A stretch of DNA of 20,018 nt from JBPCPM01 sp050999155 (GTDB lineage Bacteria > Actinomycetota > Thermoleophilia > Solirubrobacterales > 70-9). The stretch is from the NCBI GenBank assembly GCA_050999155.1, contig JBPCPM010000128.1, positions 1 to 20,018 on the forward strand. The letters run 5' to 3'. Of this stretch, positions 7,996 to 16,492 are shown piece after piece. A program made the position numbers and the translations under genes. The notes beneath the pieces were generated by a model. It worked only from the letters and a program-made list of their open reading frames with translations, had not been told where the DNA came from and did no database searches. Each line of letters starts with the position of its first letter. Within the stretch, counting starts at the first letter, position 1.

Positions 7996-8244
7996 ATGCC
8001 CATCAGAGCCACCATCGATTCGGCGGGGCGCCTCGTCGTCCCGAAGGCCCTCAGGGAGCGGCTGGGCTTCGCACCCGGGATCGAGCTTGAACTCGAGGAG
8101 GTAGACGGAGCCCTTCAGATCTCGATTCCGTCTCGGACGCGGGTGGAGGAGGGACCGCACGGTCCCCGCCTCACGACAGACGACGAGGCCAGGCTGGGAG
8201 CCCTCGACGTTCGCGACCTCACCGAACATGGCCGGCGGACATAG
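7996..8244 (+). CDS. AbrB/SpoVT-type DNA-binding protein (VapB-like antitoxin), toxin not adjacent
   Basis: An 82-residue protein whose first half is a clear AbrB/MazE swapped-hairpin DNA-binding domain: ATIDSAGRLVVPKALRERLG (residues 5-24), then FAPGIELELEEVDGALQIS. Such proteins usually act as antitoxins that also repress their own operon. The C-terminal half (RVEEGPHGPRLTTDDEARLG...) would normally bind the partner toxin. No toxin gene follows on the plus strand: the next 190 bases hold no PIN frame. The ATG at 7996 lies only 4 bases from the ATG of the divergent broken antitoxin, leaving no room for two separate promoters. No Shine-Dalgarno is visible upstream. It may be an orphan antitoxin, or it may neutralise the adjacent PIN toxin in trans. 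Confidence 0.85.
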   Translation: MPIRATIDSAGRLVVPKALRERLGFAPGIELELEEVDGALQISIPSRTRVEEGPHGPRLTTDDEARLGALDVRDLTEHGRRT

Positions 8245-8279
8245 CTTCCCCACCTGGTGCCCCACGGCTGGACATCTAC

Positions 8280-8295
8280 GGGCGCTGGAGCGCCC
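8280..8295. terminator. GC hairpin between abrB-like gene and ABC-F gene (no T-run)
   Basis: GGGCGC (8280-8285), loop TGGA, GCGCCC (8290-8295) is a perfect 6-bp stem 36 bases after the AbrB-like stop, between convergent genes. There is no T-tract on either side, so intrinsic termination is uncertain. The rest of 8245-8436 shows no gene; it has a short AT-richer pocket at 8360-8380 with TTGACA on the minus strand (8379-8374) but no matching -10 box. Confidence 0.3.
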
Positions 8296-8436
8296 CCGAG
8301 CGTTCAGAGGCCGGGAGAGCGCTGCCCAGGCGCCGGATGTCGAGCGCGACTCCACGCACGATAATCACTGTTATGTCAACTAGCCCTGAAAACCCGGATC
8401 CCACTCGCGGGGCTTTCCAGGCGGCCCGGGCTGCCG

Positions 8437-10326
<1,890 letters not shown>

Positions 10327-10334
10327 CGCCGGGA

Positions 10335-10340
10335 ATCGTA
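10335..10340 (-). promoter_or_regulatory. Candidate -10 box for leaderless ABC-F transcript
   Basis: On the minus strand TACGAT is followed by 8 bases and then the ATG at 10326. There is no Shine-Dalgarno between them. The TAnnnT pattern at this distance would start the transcript at or next to the start codon. No -35 match is seen. Confidence 0.45.
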
Positions 10341-10446
10341 GGCGGCCGGGCCTGTCCGCCCCGGCCGCCCGCACGGCCGACGGCATCACGCCGCGCCTTG
10401 GGAGGGGCCGCGGCCTCCGACCCGCCCGGCGGCCGCGCCGGGCCAA

Positions 10447-10452
10447 TAGTGT
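10447..10452 (+). promoter_or_regulatory. Candidate -10 box for leaderless hydrolase transcript
   Basis: TAGTGT followed by 7 bases (GGGAGCG) and the ATG at 10460. The GGGAG is too close to the ATG (2-3 bases) to be a normal ribosome site. The distance suits transcription starting at the ATG. Confidence 0.45.
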
Positions 10453-10459
10453 GGGAGCG

Positions 10460-11572
10460 ATGGCCTCTGGAGCCTTCAACCGCATCGAACCGCCCCCGGT
10501 CGTCCCCGGCGAGCTGAGCCTGTTCTCCGAGCCGGCCCGCTTCGGCGCGGGCCTGCACGGCGTCGGCGAGGGCACCTTCGCCTGGCAGCAGCCCAACGGG
10601 GCGTGGGGTGAGTCCAACGCCGGGCTCGTCGTCGGCAACGGCGAGGCGATGCTCGTCGACACCCTGTGGGACCTGCGGCTGACCCGCACGCTGCTCGACG
10701 CCGTACGGGGCGTGACCGACGAGCCGATCCGGCTCCTGGTCAACACCCACTCCGACGGCGATCACGTCTTCGGCAACGAGCTCGTGACCGGCGCAGAGAT
10801 CATCTCGACCACGACGGCCGCCCGGCTGATCGCCGAGGAGAACCCCGGGGCGCTGGAGCGCTTCCGTCAGGTCGGCACGGGGATGGCGATGATCGGAGCC
10901 CTTCCGATCCCGGGCGTCGGATCGCTCTCAATTCCCCGGCTCCCCCACGTGCCCATGGGACCCATCGGACGCTACTTCCGCTCGATGATCGAGCCGTACA
11001 GCTTCGAGGGGATCACGGTCACTGCGCCGACACGGACCTTCGACGGCCAGGCGACCCTCGATGTCGGGGGGCGTCAGGTGCGCCTGCTCGAGGTCGGCCC
11101 GGCCCACACCCCGGGCGACCTCATGGTCTTCGTCGACCACGCCGGGGTCGTGTTCACCGGCGACATCCTGTTCGTGGGTGTCACGCCGATCGTGTGGGCC
11201 GGACCGATCGAGAACTGGAAGAAGGCGCTGCGGCTGCTGCTCGACGCCGACGTCACGACCTACGTGCCCGGCCACGGGCCGGTGTGCGGGGCACGCGAGG
11301 TCCAGCTGCTGCTCGACTATTGGGACTGGGTCACCGAGTCGGGCGGGGCCCTGCTCGACTCGGGACGAGGGCCGCGCACCGCGGCGCGCGAGCTGCTCGA
11401 GTCGCCCGGGTTCCGCCGTTGCGAGTGGGCCCACTGGGACTGCCCGGAACGCCTGCTGGTCAACCTGGTGGCCCTGCACCGCGAGCGGCGTGGCCAGGCC
11501 ATGGACGCGAGCATCCCCGCCCGGGTGCGGCTGCTGGCCCAGGCCGGGATCCTGGCCGACGCCATCGCATGA
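10460..11572 (+). CDS. Metallo-beta-lactamase-fold hydrolase with variant HxDxDH motif
   Basis: A 370-residue cytoplasmic MBL-fold protein. Metal-binding positions are NTHSDGDHVFGNEL (residues 95-108), AHTPGD (215-220, His216), VFTGDILF (231-238, Asp235) and YVPGHGPV (268-275, His272). The usual HxHxDH box reads H97-S-D99-G-D101-H102, so the second His is Asp. A glyoxalase II-like, lactonase-like or general thioesterase-like hydrolase is possible; the substrate cannot be told. The insertion between about 130 and 190 (PIPGVGSLSIPRLPHVPMGP) may shape the pocket. The ATG at 10460 is chosen because the MBL core starts soon after and TAGTGT lies 7 bases upstream; the frame is open further upstream only as a shadow of the ABC-F gene. 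The next gene starts 52 bases after its stop. Confidence 0.88.
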   Translation: MASGAFNRIEPPPVVPGELSLFSEPARFGAGLHGVGEGTFAWQQPNGAWGESNAGLVVGNGEAMLVDTLWDLRLTRTLLDAVRGVTDEPIRLLVNTHSDGDHVFGNELVTGAEIISTTTAARLIAEENPGALERFRQVGTGMAMIGALPIPGVGSLSIPRLPHVPMGPIGRYFRSMIEPYSFEGITVTAPTRTFDGQATLDVGGRQVRLLEVGPAHTPGDLMVFVDHAGVVFTGDILFVGVTPIVWAGPIENWKKALRLLLDADVTTYVPGHGPVCGAREVQLLLDYWDWVTESGGALLDSGRGPRTAARELLESPGFRRCEWAHWDCPERLLVNLVALHRERRGQAMDASIPARVRLLAQAGILADAIA

Positions 11573-11624
11573 TCGTGCCGGCCACCTCTCCAAGGGGCAC
11601 CATCGCCCCCGGGCTCCAGCGCTG

Positions 11625-12194
11625 GTGAGCGCGGACGCGGCAACCACCCCGGCCACGGCGTCCGAAGCGATCGCCGAGGGCGGGGACCTCGACGACGTGT
11701 CGGTCGCCGATCTCGCCCGCCGGCTGCGTCTGCCCGCGAGCGACCGCTCCCGGGTGCTCTCGGCCCCCGGAGTCCCCGCGTCCACGACGATCGGCGAGCT
11801 CGACCCGCCGGCCCGGCGCCGCCTGGCCGGAATCCTGAGCCGGACGGCAGAGCCGCCACCGCCGCCGCCCCCAGCGCCCAAGCCGCCGCCGAAGAGCCGG
11901 CGTGCCTCGGGCGGGACGCGCAAGCACAAGGCGACCACGGGCTGGGACGCGGTACGCGCCCATCCGCGCGGGGCCACGGCACCGCGCGCACGGGACGCGC
12001 GCAACGTGATCATCCGAGGCGCGGTCGGCACCCAGACCCTGTCGGGACTGGTCCGCGATCTCGACCTGAGCCCCGCCCAGCGCCGGACGCTGCTGGCCCG
12101 CGTGGACGCCAGCCCGGGGAGCGCGCTGAGCGCGCTCGATCTGGCCGTGCGTGAGCGGCTGTCCGGCGAGTTGGAGCGGCTGGCCGGCGACTGA
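11625..12194 (+). CDS. Unrecognised protein made of two related 49-residue units and a proline-rich linker
   Basis: 189 residues from GTG 11625. I do not recognise a family. Residues 25-73 (VSVADLARRLRLPASDRSRV...) align without gaps to 137-185 (QTLSGLVRDLDLSPAQRRTL...): leucines, arginines and the closing LxxxxRxRLxGxLxR pattern match in both. The linker has seven consecutive prolines and PKPPPK (residues 77-90), followed by a basic stretch RRASGGTRKHK. No signal peptide or membrane segment is seen. The units look helical, perhaps a helix-turn-helix-like or helical-bundle module; the basic linker would fit nucleic-acid binding, but this is a guess. It lies 52 bases after the MBL gene on the same strand, possibly co-transcribed. 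The start is uncertain because no ribosome site is seen; the frame is open upstream within the MBL gene. Confidence 0.65.
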   Translation: MSADAATTPATASEAIAEGGDLDDVSVADLARRLRLPASDRSRVLSAPGVPASTTIGELDPPARRRLAGILSRTAEPPPPPPPAPKPPPKSRRASGGTRKHKATTGWDAVRAHPRGATAPRARDARNVIIRGAVGTQTLSGLVRDLDLSPAQRRTLLARVDASPGSALSALDLAVRERLSGELERLAGD

Positions 12195-12241
12195 CCGCGG
12201 GCTCGGCGACCTCGCCGCCTGTCCGCTCCGTACAGCGTTCC

Positions 12242-12254
12242 GGGGCTTGGCCCC
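12242..12254. terminator. Small GC hairpin between the two-unit protein and the PfpI-like gene
   Basis: GGGGC (12242-12246), TTG, GCCCC (12250-12254), followed by TCCCCC. It lies 48 bases after the stop of the preceding gene and 55 bases before the next ATG. It could end upstream transcription, but there is no T-run. GGTACGAGC just downstream may be part of a promoter for the next gene. Confidence 0.25.
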
Positions 12255-12308
12255 TCCCCCGTTCGGGTACGAGCAGGGGTGACACAAGCAACGAAAGGAT
12301 CCCCCAGC

Positions 12309-12899
12309 ATGGGAGACAGACTCAAGGACCGCACTATCGCCTTCCTCGCGGCCGACGGCGTCGAGCAGATCGAGCTCACCGAGCCGTGGAAGGCCGTGGA
12401 AGAAGCCGGTGGCACGCCGAAGCTCGTCTCGCTTGAAAGCGGCGAGATCCAGGGCATGGAGGGCGAGATCACGCCCAAGGACACCTTCGAGGTGGACATG
12501 ACCGTGGACGAGGCCTCCGAAGACCAGTTCCGTGGCCTGGTCATCCCGGGCGGCGTCGGCAACCCCGACAACCTCCGCGCCAACGACAAGGCCGTCGCGT
12601 TCGTGCGCTCGTTCTTCGAAACGGGCAAGCCGGTTTCGGCCATCTGCCACGCGCCGTGGGTCCTGATCGAGGCCAACGCCGTCGAAGGCCGCCGCCTAAC
12701 CTCCTACCCGAGCATCAAGACCGACCTGCTCAACGCCGGAGCCGACTGGGTCGACGAGGAGGTCGTGGTCGACAAGGGCCTGACCACGTCACGCAGCCCC
12801 GACGACCTCGAGGCCTTCTGCGAGAAGACCGTCGAGGAGATGTGCGAGGGCGTCCACGAAGAACAGGCCACCCGTACCCCCGGGGTCGAGTCGGCCTAG
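12309..12899 (+). CDS. DJ-1/PfpI family protein (PfpI/YhbO-like)
   Basis: A 196-residue single-domain protein of the DJ-1/PfpI superfamily, PfpI-type branch, known as intracellular proteases or deglycase/stress proteins; the true activity of this branch is disputed. It has the conserved acid in DGVEQIEL (Glu19), LVIPGGVGNPDNLR (78-91), the nucleophile elbow AICHAPW with Cys113-His114, and GRRLTSYPSIKTDL and NAGADWVDEEVVVD typical of PfpI. All residues needed for the nucleophile site are present. The ATG at 12309 is chosen because GAAAGGA (12293-12299) lies 9 bases upstream; an in-frame GTG 30 bases earlier lacks this. It is one of few genes here with a clear Shine-Dalgarno. It ends 4 bases from a convergent small gene. 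Confidence 0.94.
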   Translation: MGDRLKDRTIAFLAADGVEQIELTEPWKAVEEAGGTPKLVSLESGEIQGMEGEITPKDTFEVDMTVDEASEDQFRGLVIPGGVGNPDNLRANDKAVAFVRSFFETGKPVSAICHAPWVLIEANAVEGRRLTSYPSIKTDLLNAGADWVDEEVVVDKGLTTSRSPDDLEAFCEKTVEEMCEGVHEEQATRTPGVESA

Positions 12900-12903
12900 C
12901 CGG

Positions 12904-13161
12904 TCAGCGTTCGGGCGCGGCGGGGGTTTCGGTCGCCGGCGCGCCCGGCGCCTCGGCGTCCACGCCCGATTCCCCGCCCCGGGTCAGCACCAGCACGGCA
13001 CCGAACACCAGCGCGATGGCCACGACCGTGGCGGCCAGCGTGATCGCGGCGCGCCGTGCGGTATGCGCCCGACCGGCGCCCCGTCCGCGGACGTCCGCGA
13101 TGCGGCTGGCGTAGCCCGGATGGTCATTCGCGCCACGGCGGCGGCCGATGCGCGGCGTCAC
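12904..13161 (-). CDS. Small single-pass membrane protein, unknown function
   Basis: 85 residues from GTG 13161. The first ~40 residues are rich in Arg and Gly (TPRIGRRRGANDHPGYASRI, RGRGAGRAHTARR), then comes one hydrophobic segment, AAITLAATVVAIALVFGAVLVL (about 39-60), then an acidic Ala/Pro-rich tail (GGESGVDAEAPGAPATETPA). By the positive-inside rule the basic N-terminus would be cytoplasmic and the short tail outside. The basic-TM-acidic layout is good evidence of a real gene despite its size, and no better frame competes. No family is recognised. A strong inverted repeat lies 10-28 bases upstream of the start. It converges on the PfpI-like gene with a 4-base gap. Confidence 0.6.
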   Translation of the reverse strand: MTPRIGRRRGANDHPGYASRIADVRGRGAGRAHTARRAAITLAATVVAIALVFGAVLVLTRGGESGVDAEAPGAPATETPAAPER

Positions 13162-13170
13162 GAGGTCACG

Positions 13171-13189
13171 GTCGCACGGTGCGTGCGAC
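13171..13189. promoter_or_regulatory. Perfect 8-bp-arm inverted repeat
   Basis: GTCGCACG (13171-13178), GTG, CGTGCGAC (13182-13189). It lies just upstream of the small membrane protein gene and 63 bases downstream of the SDR stop. It could be an operator for the former or a terminator hairpin for the latter; no T-run follows on the minus strand, which favours the operator slightly. The remaining bases up to 13251 hold nothing else I can name. Confidence 0.45.
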
Positions 13190-13251
13190 TACCGCTGGGA
13201 TCCCCCTCCATCCATCCGGCCTACCCGCCCGGCCGCATGGCAACCCCCCGA

Positions 13252-14058
13252 TTACTTGCCTACGGGATACCAGCGTTCGGCGAGCGGGAGCAGCAAGGAG
13301 TTCGGGGTCAAGGATCCCGCCAGCGACACCGCGCGGTTGGCTGCCCCGTGGACACTCACGCGGTCCCCGTCGTCCAGGGCCTGGACCGCAGCGTGGGCGG
13401 TGTCCTCCGAGCTGGCCAGGAGAAAGCCCGGGGTCTGCGATTCGGCTTCGGTGATGCCGCCCTGTTCGGCGAACTCCGAGCTCGTGACGCCGGGGCAGAA
13501 TGCCGTCACGGTGATCCCGAGCGGACCCATCTCGGCGTTCAGCGCCTGGGAGTAGCTCAGGACGAAGGCCTTCGTAGCCGCATAGGTCGCCTGCCGCGGC
13601 AGGGGCTGGAAGGCGACGATCGAGGCGATGTTCAGGACGGCTCCGGCCCCGCGATCGATCATCGCCGGAAGGTACTCGGCACACAGGGCGACCACGGCCT
13701 CGCAGTTGAGACCGACCATCGTGGTCTCGCTCACGGCGTCGAGGGTGTCGAACCGGCCGCCGCTGCCGTAACCGGCGTTGTTGACCAGCACGTCGACCCA
13801 GAGCTTTTCCTTGCTGATGGCGTCGGTGAGCGTCTGCCTGCCGTCCTCGGTGGCCAGGTCGGCCGGCACGACCCAGACGGACACACCGTGATCGGCTTGG
13901 AGCTGCTCGGAGAGCTCTTCGAGCCGTTCTTTGCGCCGAGCGGTGATCACGAGATCGCGCCCTCGGCGGGCGAGCTCACGGGCGATCTCCTGGCCGATGC
14001 CGGCCGAGGCGCCGGTGACCAGCGAAACGCTGTTGGAGGTGGGCTGGGGAAGGCTCAT
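13252..14058 (-). CDS. Short-chain dehydrogenase/reductase (classical SDR)
   Basis: A 268-residue NAD(P)-dependent oxidoreductase with the classical SDR pattern: cofactor loop TGASAGIG (15-22), ARRKERL (40-46), where Arg after the second strand suggests NADPH preference, NNAG (93-96), catalytic Ser146 in NIASI, and Tyr159-xxx-Lys163 in ATYAATKAF. PG at the start of the substrate loop (CPGVTSSEF) is also present. The C-terminus LLPLAERWYPVGK is typical of the DltE/YqjQ-like SDR group. The substrate cannot be told. The ATG at 14058 has GGAG about 10 bases upstream. It lies 76 bases after the alpha/beta hydrolase on the same strand, probably in the same transcript; that gap carries a GGGGA-TGACG-TCCCC hairpin (14076-14090). 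Confidence 0.92.
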   Translation of the reverse strand: MSLPQPTSNSVSLVTGASAGIGQEIARELARRGRDLVITARRKERLEELSEQLQADHGVSVWVVPADLATEDGRQTLTDAISKEKLWVDVLVNNAGYGSGGRFDTLDAVSETTMVGLNCEAVVALCAEYLPAMIDRGAGAVLNIASIVAFQPLPRQATYAATKAFVLSYSQALNAEMGPLGITVTAFCPGVTSSEFAEQGGITEAESQTPGFLLASSEDTAHAAVQALDDGDRVSVHGAANRAVSLAGSLTPNSLLLPLAERWYPVGK

Positions 14059-14134
14059 GGGGGCAGCTCCGGATCGGGGATGACGTCCCCGGGTTCTCTG
14101 CCCCGCGAGGGCGGTCGGCAAACGCAGCCGAGCG

Positions 14135-14986
14135 TCAGCCGAGACGGTCTCGCACGGCCTCCGTCTGGCAGAAGGAGGCGATCTCCCGCGAGAGCTTGCC
14201 CCCCTGCCAGGCCAGCGGAGAGTCGCCTTCGTCCTCGCTGACGAGGCGACCCTGGGGCAGCAGGTCGGCGTAGCGCTCGGCGAGCTCGTAGGGGTGGGAC
14301 GGGTCCGCCTCGTCGTGGCTGGCGACCACGAGCACGGGCACGTCGAGGTCCTCGAGCTCCGACAGCTCACCGAAGGGCGCGGAGCGCGGCACCTCGGCCA
14401 GGGCGTCGGCCACGGCGTCGAGATGGTCGTGCTCGCCGAGCCGGCGGCGGACGATCGTCTCCAGCCGGTCCTCCCATTCATCGTCGATTCCCTGGGCGCG
14501 CCATGCTTCCACGAAGCCGTCGATGCCCTCCGAGCGCAAGCCGCTCGACATGGCATCCCAGTCGGCGAGGGCATCGGCGTCCGGCTCGCTGCCGTCCCAT
14601 GCCGGGCCGATCACGACGATCCCGGCGACCCGGTCCGGGGCGCTGAGGGCGAAACGCAGCAGGGTGTGGGCGCCCATGGAGTGCCCCGCGAGCACCGGCA
14701 GGCCGTCGGCCGCGTGCTCGTCGATCACCGCCTCGAGGTCGGCTTCCAGCGCCTCGTATCCGTAGCCCGATCCCGCCGGGGCGGGATCCGACGAGCCGTG
14801 GCCGCGCGCGTCGTAGGTCACCAAGCGGTGATCGCGGCGGGCGAGAGCGTTGGAGCCGTGGACGACGTAGGACCGTGAGGCGGTCAGCCCGTGGGCGGCG
14901 ACGATCGTCGGACCCTCCCCCACTTCCTCGGCGGCGAGCGAGATCAGGCCCGTGTCGACCGTCAGCGACGTGGCCTCCGGGGCCAC
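14135..14986 (-). CDS. Alpha/beta-fold hydrolase, possible catalytic-His variant
   Basis: 283 residues from GTG 14986. The fold is clear: oxyanion HG (32-33) in VAAHGLTASR, YDARGHGSSD (58-67), nucleophile elbow GHSMG with Ser103, and a late acid in VVASHDEADPSHPYE (221-233). The last part, where the catalytic His normally sits, reads VSEDEGDSPLAWQGGKLS (249-266) with no His, so either the active site differs or the protein is not a normal esterase. No signal peptide is seen, so it should be cytoplasmic. It begins 4 bases after the stop of the cyclophilin gene and is therefore almost certainly co-transcribed with it. The substrate is unknown. Confidence 0.88.
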   Translation of the reverse strand: MAPEATSLTVDTGLISLAAEEVGEGPTIVAAHGLTASRSYVVHGSNALARRDHRLVTYDARGHGSSDPAPAGSGYGYEALEADLEAVIDEHAADGLPVLAGHSMGAHTLLRFALSAPDRVAGIVVIGPAWDGSEPDADALADWDAMSSGLRSEGIDGFVEAWRAQGIDDEWEDRLETIVRRRLGEHDHLDAVADALAEVPRSAPFGELSELEDLDVPVLVVASHDEADPSHPYELAERYADLLPQGRLVSEDEGDSPLAWQGGKLSREIASFCQTEAVRDRLG

Positions 14987-14990
14987 GCTC

Positions 14991-15686
14991 TCAGCCCTGC
15001 TCCAGCTTCATCTCCTGGACGACCACGGTCTGTGTCGGCTGCTCGGTCGTGGCATCGCCGAGGGCGCCGATCTGGTCCACGACGTCCTGGCCGTCGGTGA
15101 CCTTGCCGACGATCGCGTACTCGGGCGGCAGGCCGGCATCAGCGCCGGTGACCACGTAGAACTGGCTGCCCGAGGTGCCGGGCGGCTCGTTACCCGCCTT
15201 GGCCATGGCAACGATGCCCTCCGTGTAGGCCGTGGAGTCCGGCGGCTCTTCCTCGACCTGGTATCCGGGACCGCCGGTACCGGGCTGGTCACCGGTCCCG
15301 CCGGGGTCGCCACCTTGGATCACAAATCCGGGAACGATCCGGTGGAACACCGTGTTGTCGTAGAAGCCTTCCTCGGCGAGGAACGCGAACGAGTTGGCGG
15401 TCTTGGGCGCCTTCTTGGTGTCGAGCTCGATCGTGAACTCGCCACAGTTGGTCGTGACGACGACCGATGCCTTGTCGCCCTTGCTGATCGTCTTGCCCGC
15501 CTTCTTGAACTCCGTGTCCTTGACCGGGGGCGCCTCCACCTCCTTGCAGGCCTGCGGCTCGGCGGCCGTCTCGCCCTGGCCGGTGTCGGCGCCGTCGGAA
15601 CCACCGGAGTCGTCGTCGCCGCAGGCGACGAGCGCCAGGCAGGCGAGGAGGGCGACGAGGGCGGCGGGGATCGATCGGTTTCGCAT
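14991..15686 (-). CDS. Lipoprotein peptidyl-prolyl cis-trans isomerase (cyclophilin type)
   Basis: 231 residues. The N-terminus MRNRSIPAALVALLACLALVACGDDD is a lipoprotein signal with lipobox LVAC (Cys22 would be lipidated), so the enzyme acts on the outer face of the membrane. A Gly/Asp/Ser/Thr-rich spacer follows. The cyclophilin domain starts about residue 70: VVTTNCGEFTIELD, APKTANSF, FYDNTVFHRIVPGFVIQGGD with the catalytic Arg in FHR, then GTSGSQFYVVTG and YAIVGKVTDGQDVVD. It probably helps fold exported proteins. The ATG at 15686 has TAATCT 8 bases upstream and no Shine-Dalgarno. It heads the minus-strand group with the hydrolase and SDR; why these belong together is not evident. Confidence 0.95.
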   Translation of the reverse strand: MRNRSIPAALVALLACLALVACGDDDSGGSDGADTGQGETAAEPQACKEVEAPPVKDTEFKKAGKTISKGDKASVVVTTNCGEFTIELDTKKAPKTANSFAFLAEEGFYDNTVFHRIVPGFVIQGGDPGGTGDQPGTGGPGYQVEEEPPDSTAYTEGIVAMAKAGNEPPGTSGSQFYVVTGADAGLPPEYAIVGKVTDGQDVVDQIGALGDATTEQPTQTVVVQEMKLEQG

Positions 15687-15694
15687 GGTCGCGG

Positions 15695-15700
15695 AGATTA
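15695..15700 (-). promoter_or_regulatory. Candidate -10 box for leaderless cyclophilin transcript
   Basis: TAATCT on the minus strand, 8 bases before the ATG at 15686, with no ribosome site in between. Same layout as the ABC-F, MBL hydrolase and lipid kinase genes. Confidence 0.45.
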
Positions 15701-15745
15701 CCGAGGACGGCCGAGATCCCGGGCCGTCTCGGGCGGCGCGCTGAA

Positions 15746-16447
15746 ATGATCTCCGGCGTGGCCGACGAGCAGCCCCTCCCCCGTCCCCCGTCCCGCATCC
15801 AGCGGATCGGCCACACCATCAGCGCGGTGATCATCCACGCCCCGGTCCTCTGGCCTGTGCTCAAGGGGCCGATGACACGGTTCTTCGACGACGCCGCCGC
15901 GGGCTGGGACGAGCGCAACCGGGCCCCGTCGTCCGACCATCTCGCTCCCCTCGGGATCGCCCTCGACCGGACCGCGGGACCACCACCCGAGCGGATCCTC
16001 GACATCGGGACGGGAACCGGCGTCGCCGCCTTGATGCTGGCGCGCGAGTACCCGGGCGCCCGGGTGCGCGGCATCGACGTGTCCGAGCAGATGATCCGCG
16101 AGGCGCGGCGCAAGACGGGGCTCGATCCGGAGGGGCGCATCCACTTCCGCGTAAGCGACGCCGCGGATCTCCCGTGGGACGACGAGTCGTTCGACCTCGT
16201 CGCGCAGGTGAACATGCCGCCCTTCTTCTCGGAGATCGCCCGTGTCCTGCGCCCCGGAGGGCATGTGGTCATCGCCCACACACTGGGCCCCCAGACGCCG
16301 TTCTACGCGGCCAACGATCTCCTCACCCGCAAGTTCGCGCGCCACGAGATCGACGTGGTGGCCCAGGGAACCCACGGGCAGGCAACGTGGTTCTGCGCCC
16401 GCCGGGCCGGAGAGCCGCCGCACGACTCCGCCCCGGTGCTCGACTAG
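15746..16447 (+). CDS. Class I SAM-dependent methyltransferase (UbiE/Methyltransf_11 type)
   Basis: 233 residues. Motif I LDIGTGTG (85-92), Asp111 in RGIDVSEQMI binding the SAM ribose, then SDAADLPWDDESFDLV (137-152), NMPPFF and the post-motif RVLRPGGHVVIAHT (166-179). The segment RFFDDAAAGWDER before the core is common in small-molecule methyltransferases. The substrate cannot be told from sequence. The start is unsure: ATG 15746 gives the full length, while GTG 15758 has an AATGAT box (15745-15750) 7 bases before it and fits the leaderless pattern of its neighbours. It is divergent from the cyclophilin gene (59-base gap). The lipid kinase follows on the same strand after 57 bases, with a CCGGCC/GGCCGG stem (16448-16473) in between and its own promoter-like box, so it is probably a separate unit. 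Confidence 0.9.
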   Translation: MISGVADEQPLPRPPSRIQRIGHTISAVIIHAPVLWPVLKGPMTRFFDDAAAGWDERNRAPSSDHLAPLGIALDRTAGPPPERILDIGTGTGVAALMLAREYPGARVRGIDVSEQMIREARRKTGLDPEGRIHFRVSDAADLPWDDESFDLVAQVNMPPFFSEIARVLRPGGHVVIAHTLGPQTPFYAANDLLTRKFARHEIDVVAQGTHGQATWFCARRAGEPPHDSAPVLD

Positions 16448-16473
16448 CCGGCCGCCCCGCCCGCGCAGGCCGG
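16448..16473. terminator. Possible GC stem after the methyltransferase stop
   Basis: CCGGCC (16448-16453) directly follows the TAG stop and pairs with GGCCGG (16468-16473) across a 14-base loop. There is no T-run. Weak evidence; chance is possible at this GC content. Confidence 0.2.
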
Positions 16474-16492
16474 ACACCGCAGACGCGTCGAA

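Noticed and set aside
7915..8355. 146-codon minus-strand frame opposite the AbrB-type gene
   Set aside because: It is the antisense shadow of a clear AbrB domain, and its translation has no recognisable pattern.
10327..10746. N-terminal extension of the ABC-F protein
   Set aside because: It runs antisense through the divergent MBL hydrolase gene; the ABC domain starts at the ATG at 10326.
10928..12676. Long minus-strand frame opposite the hydrolase, the two-unit protein and the PfpI-like gene
   Set aside because: It is a high-GC shadow across three well-supported plus-strand genes, with repetitive Arg/Gly/Ala composition and no motif.
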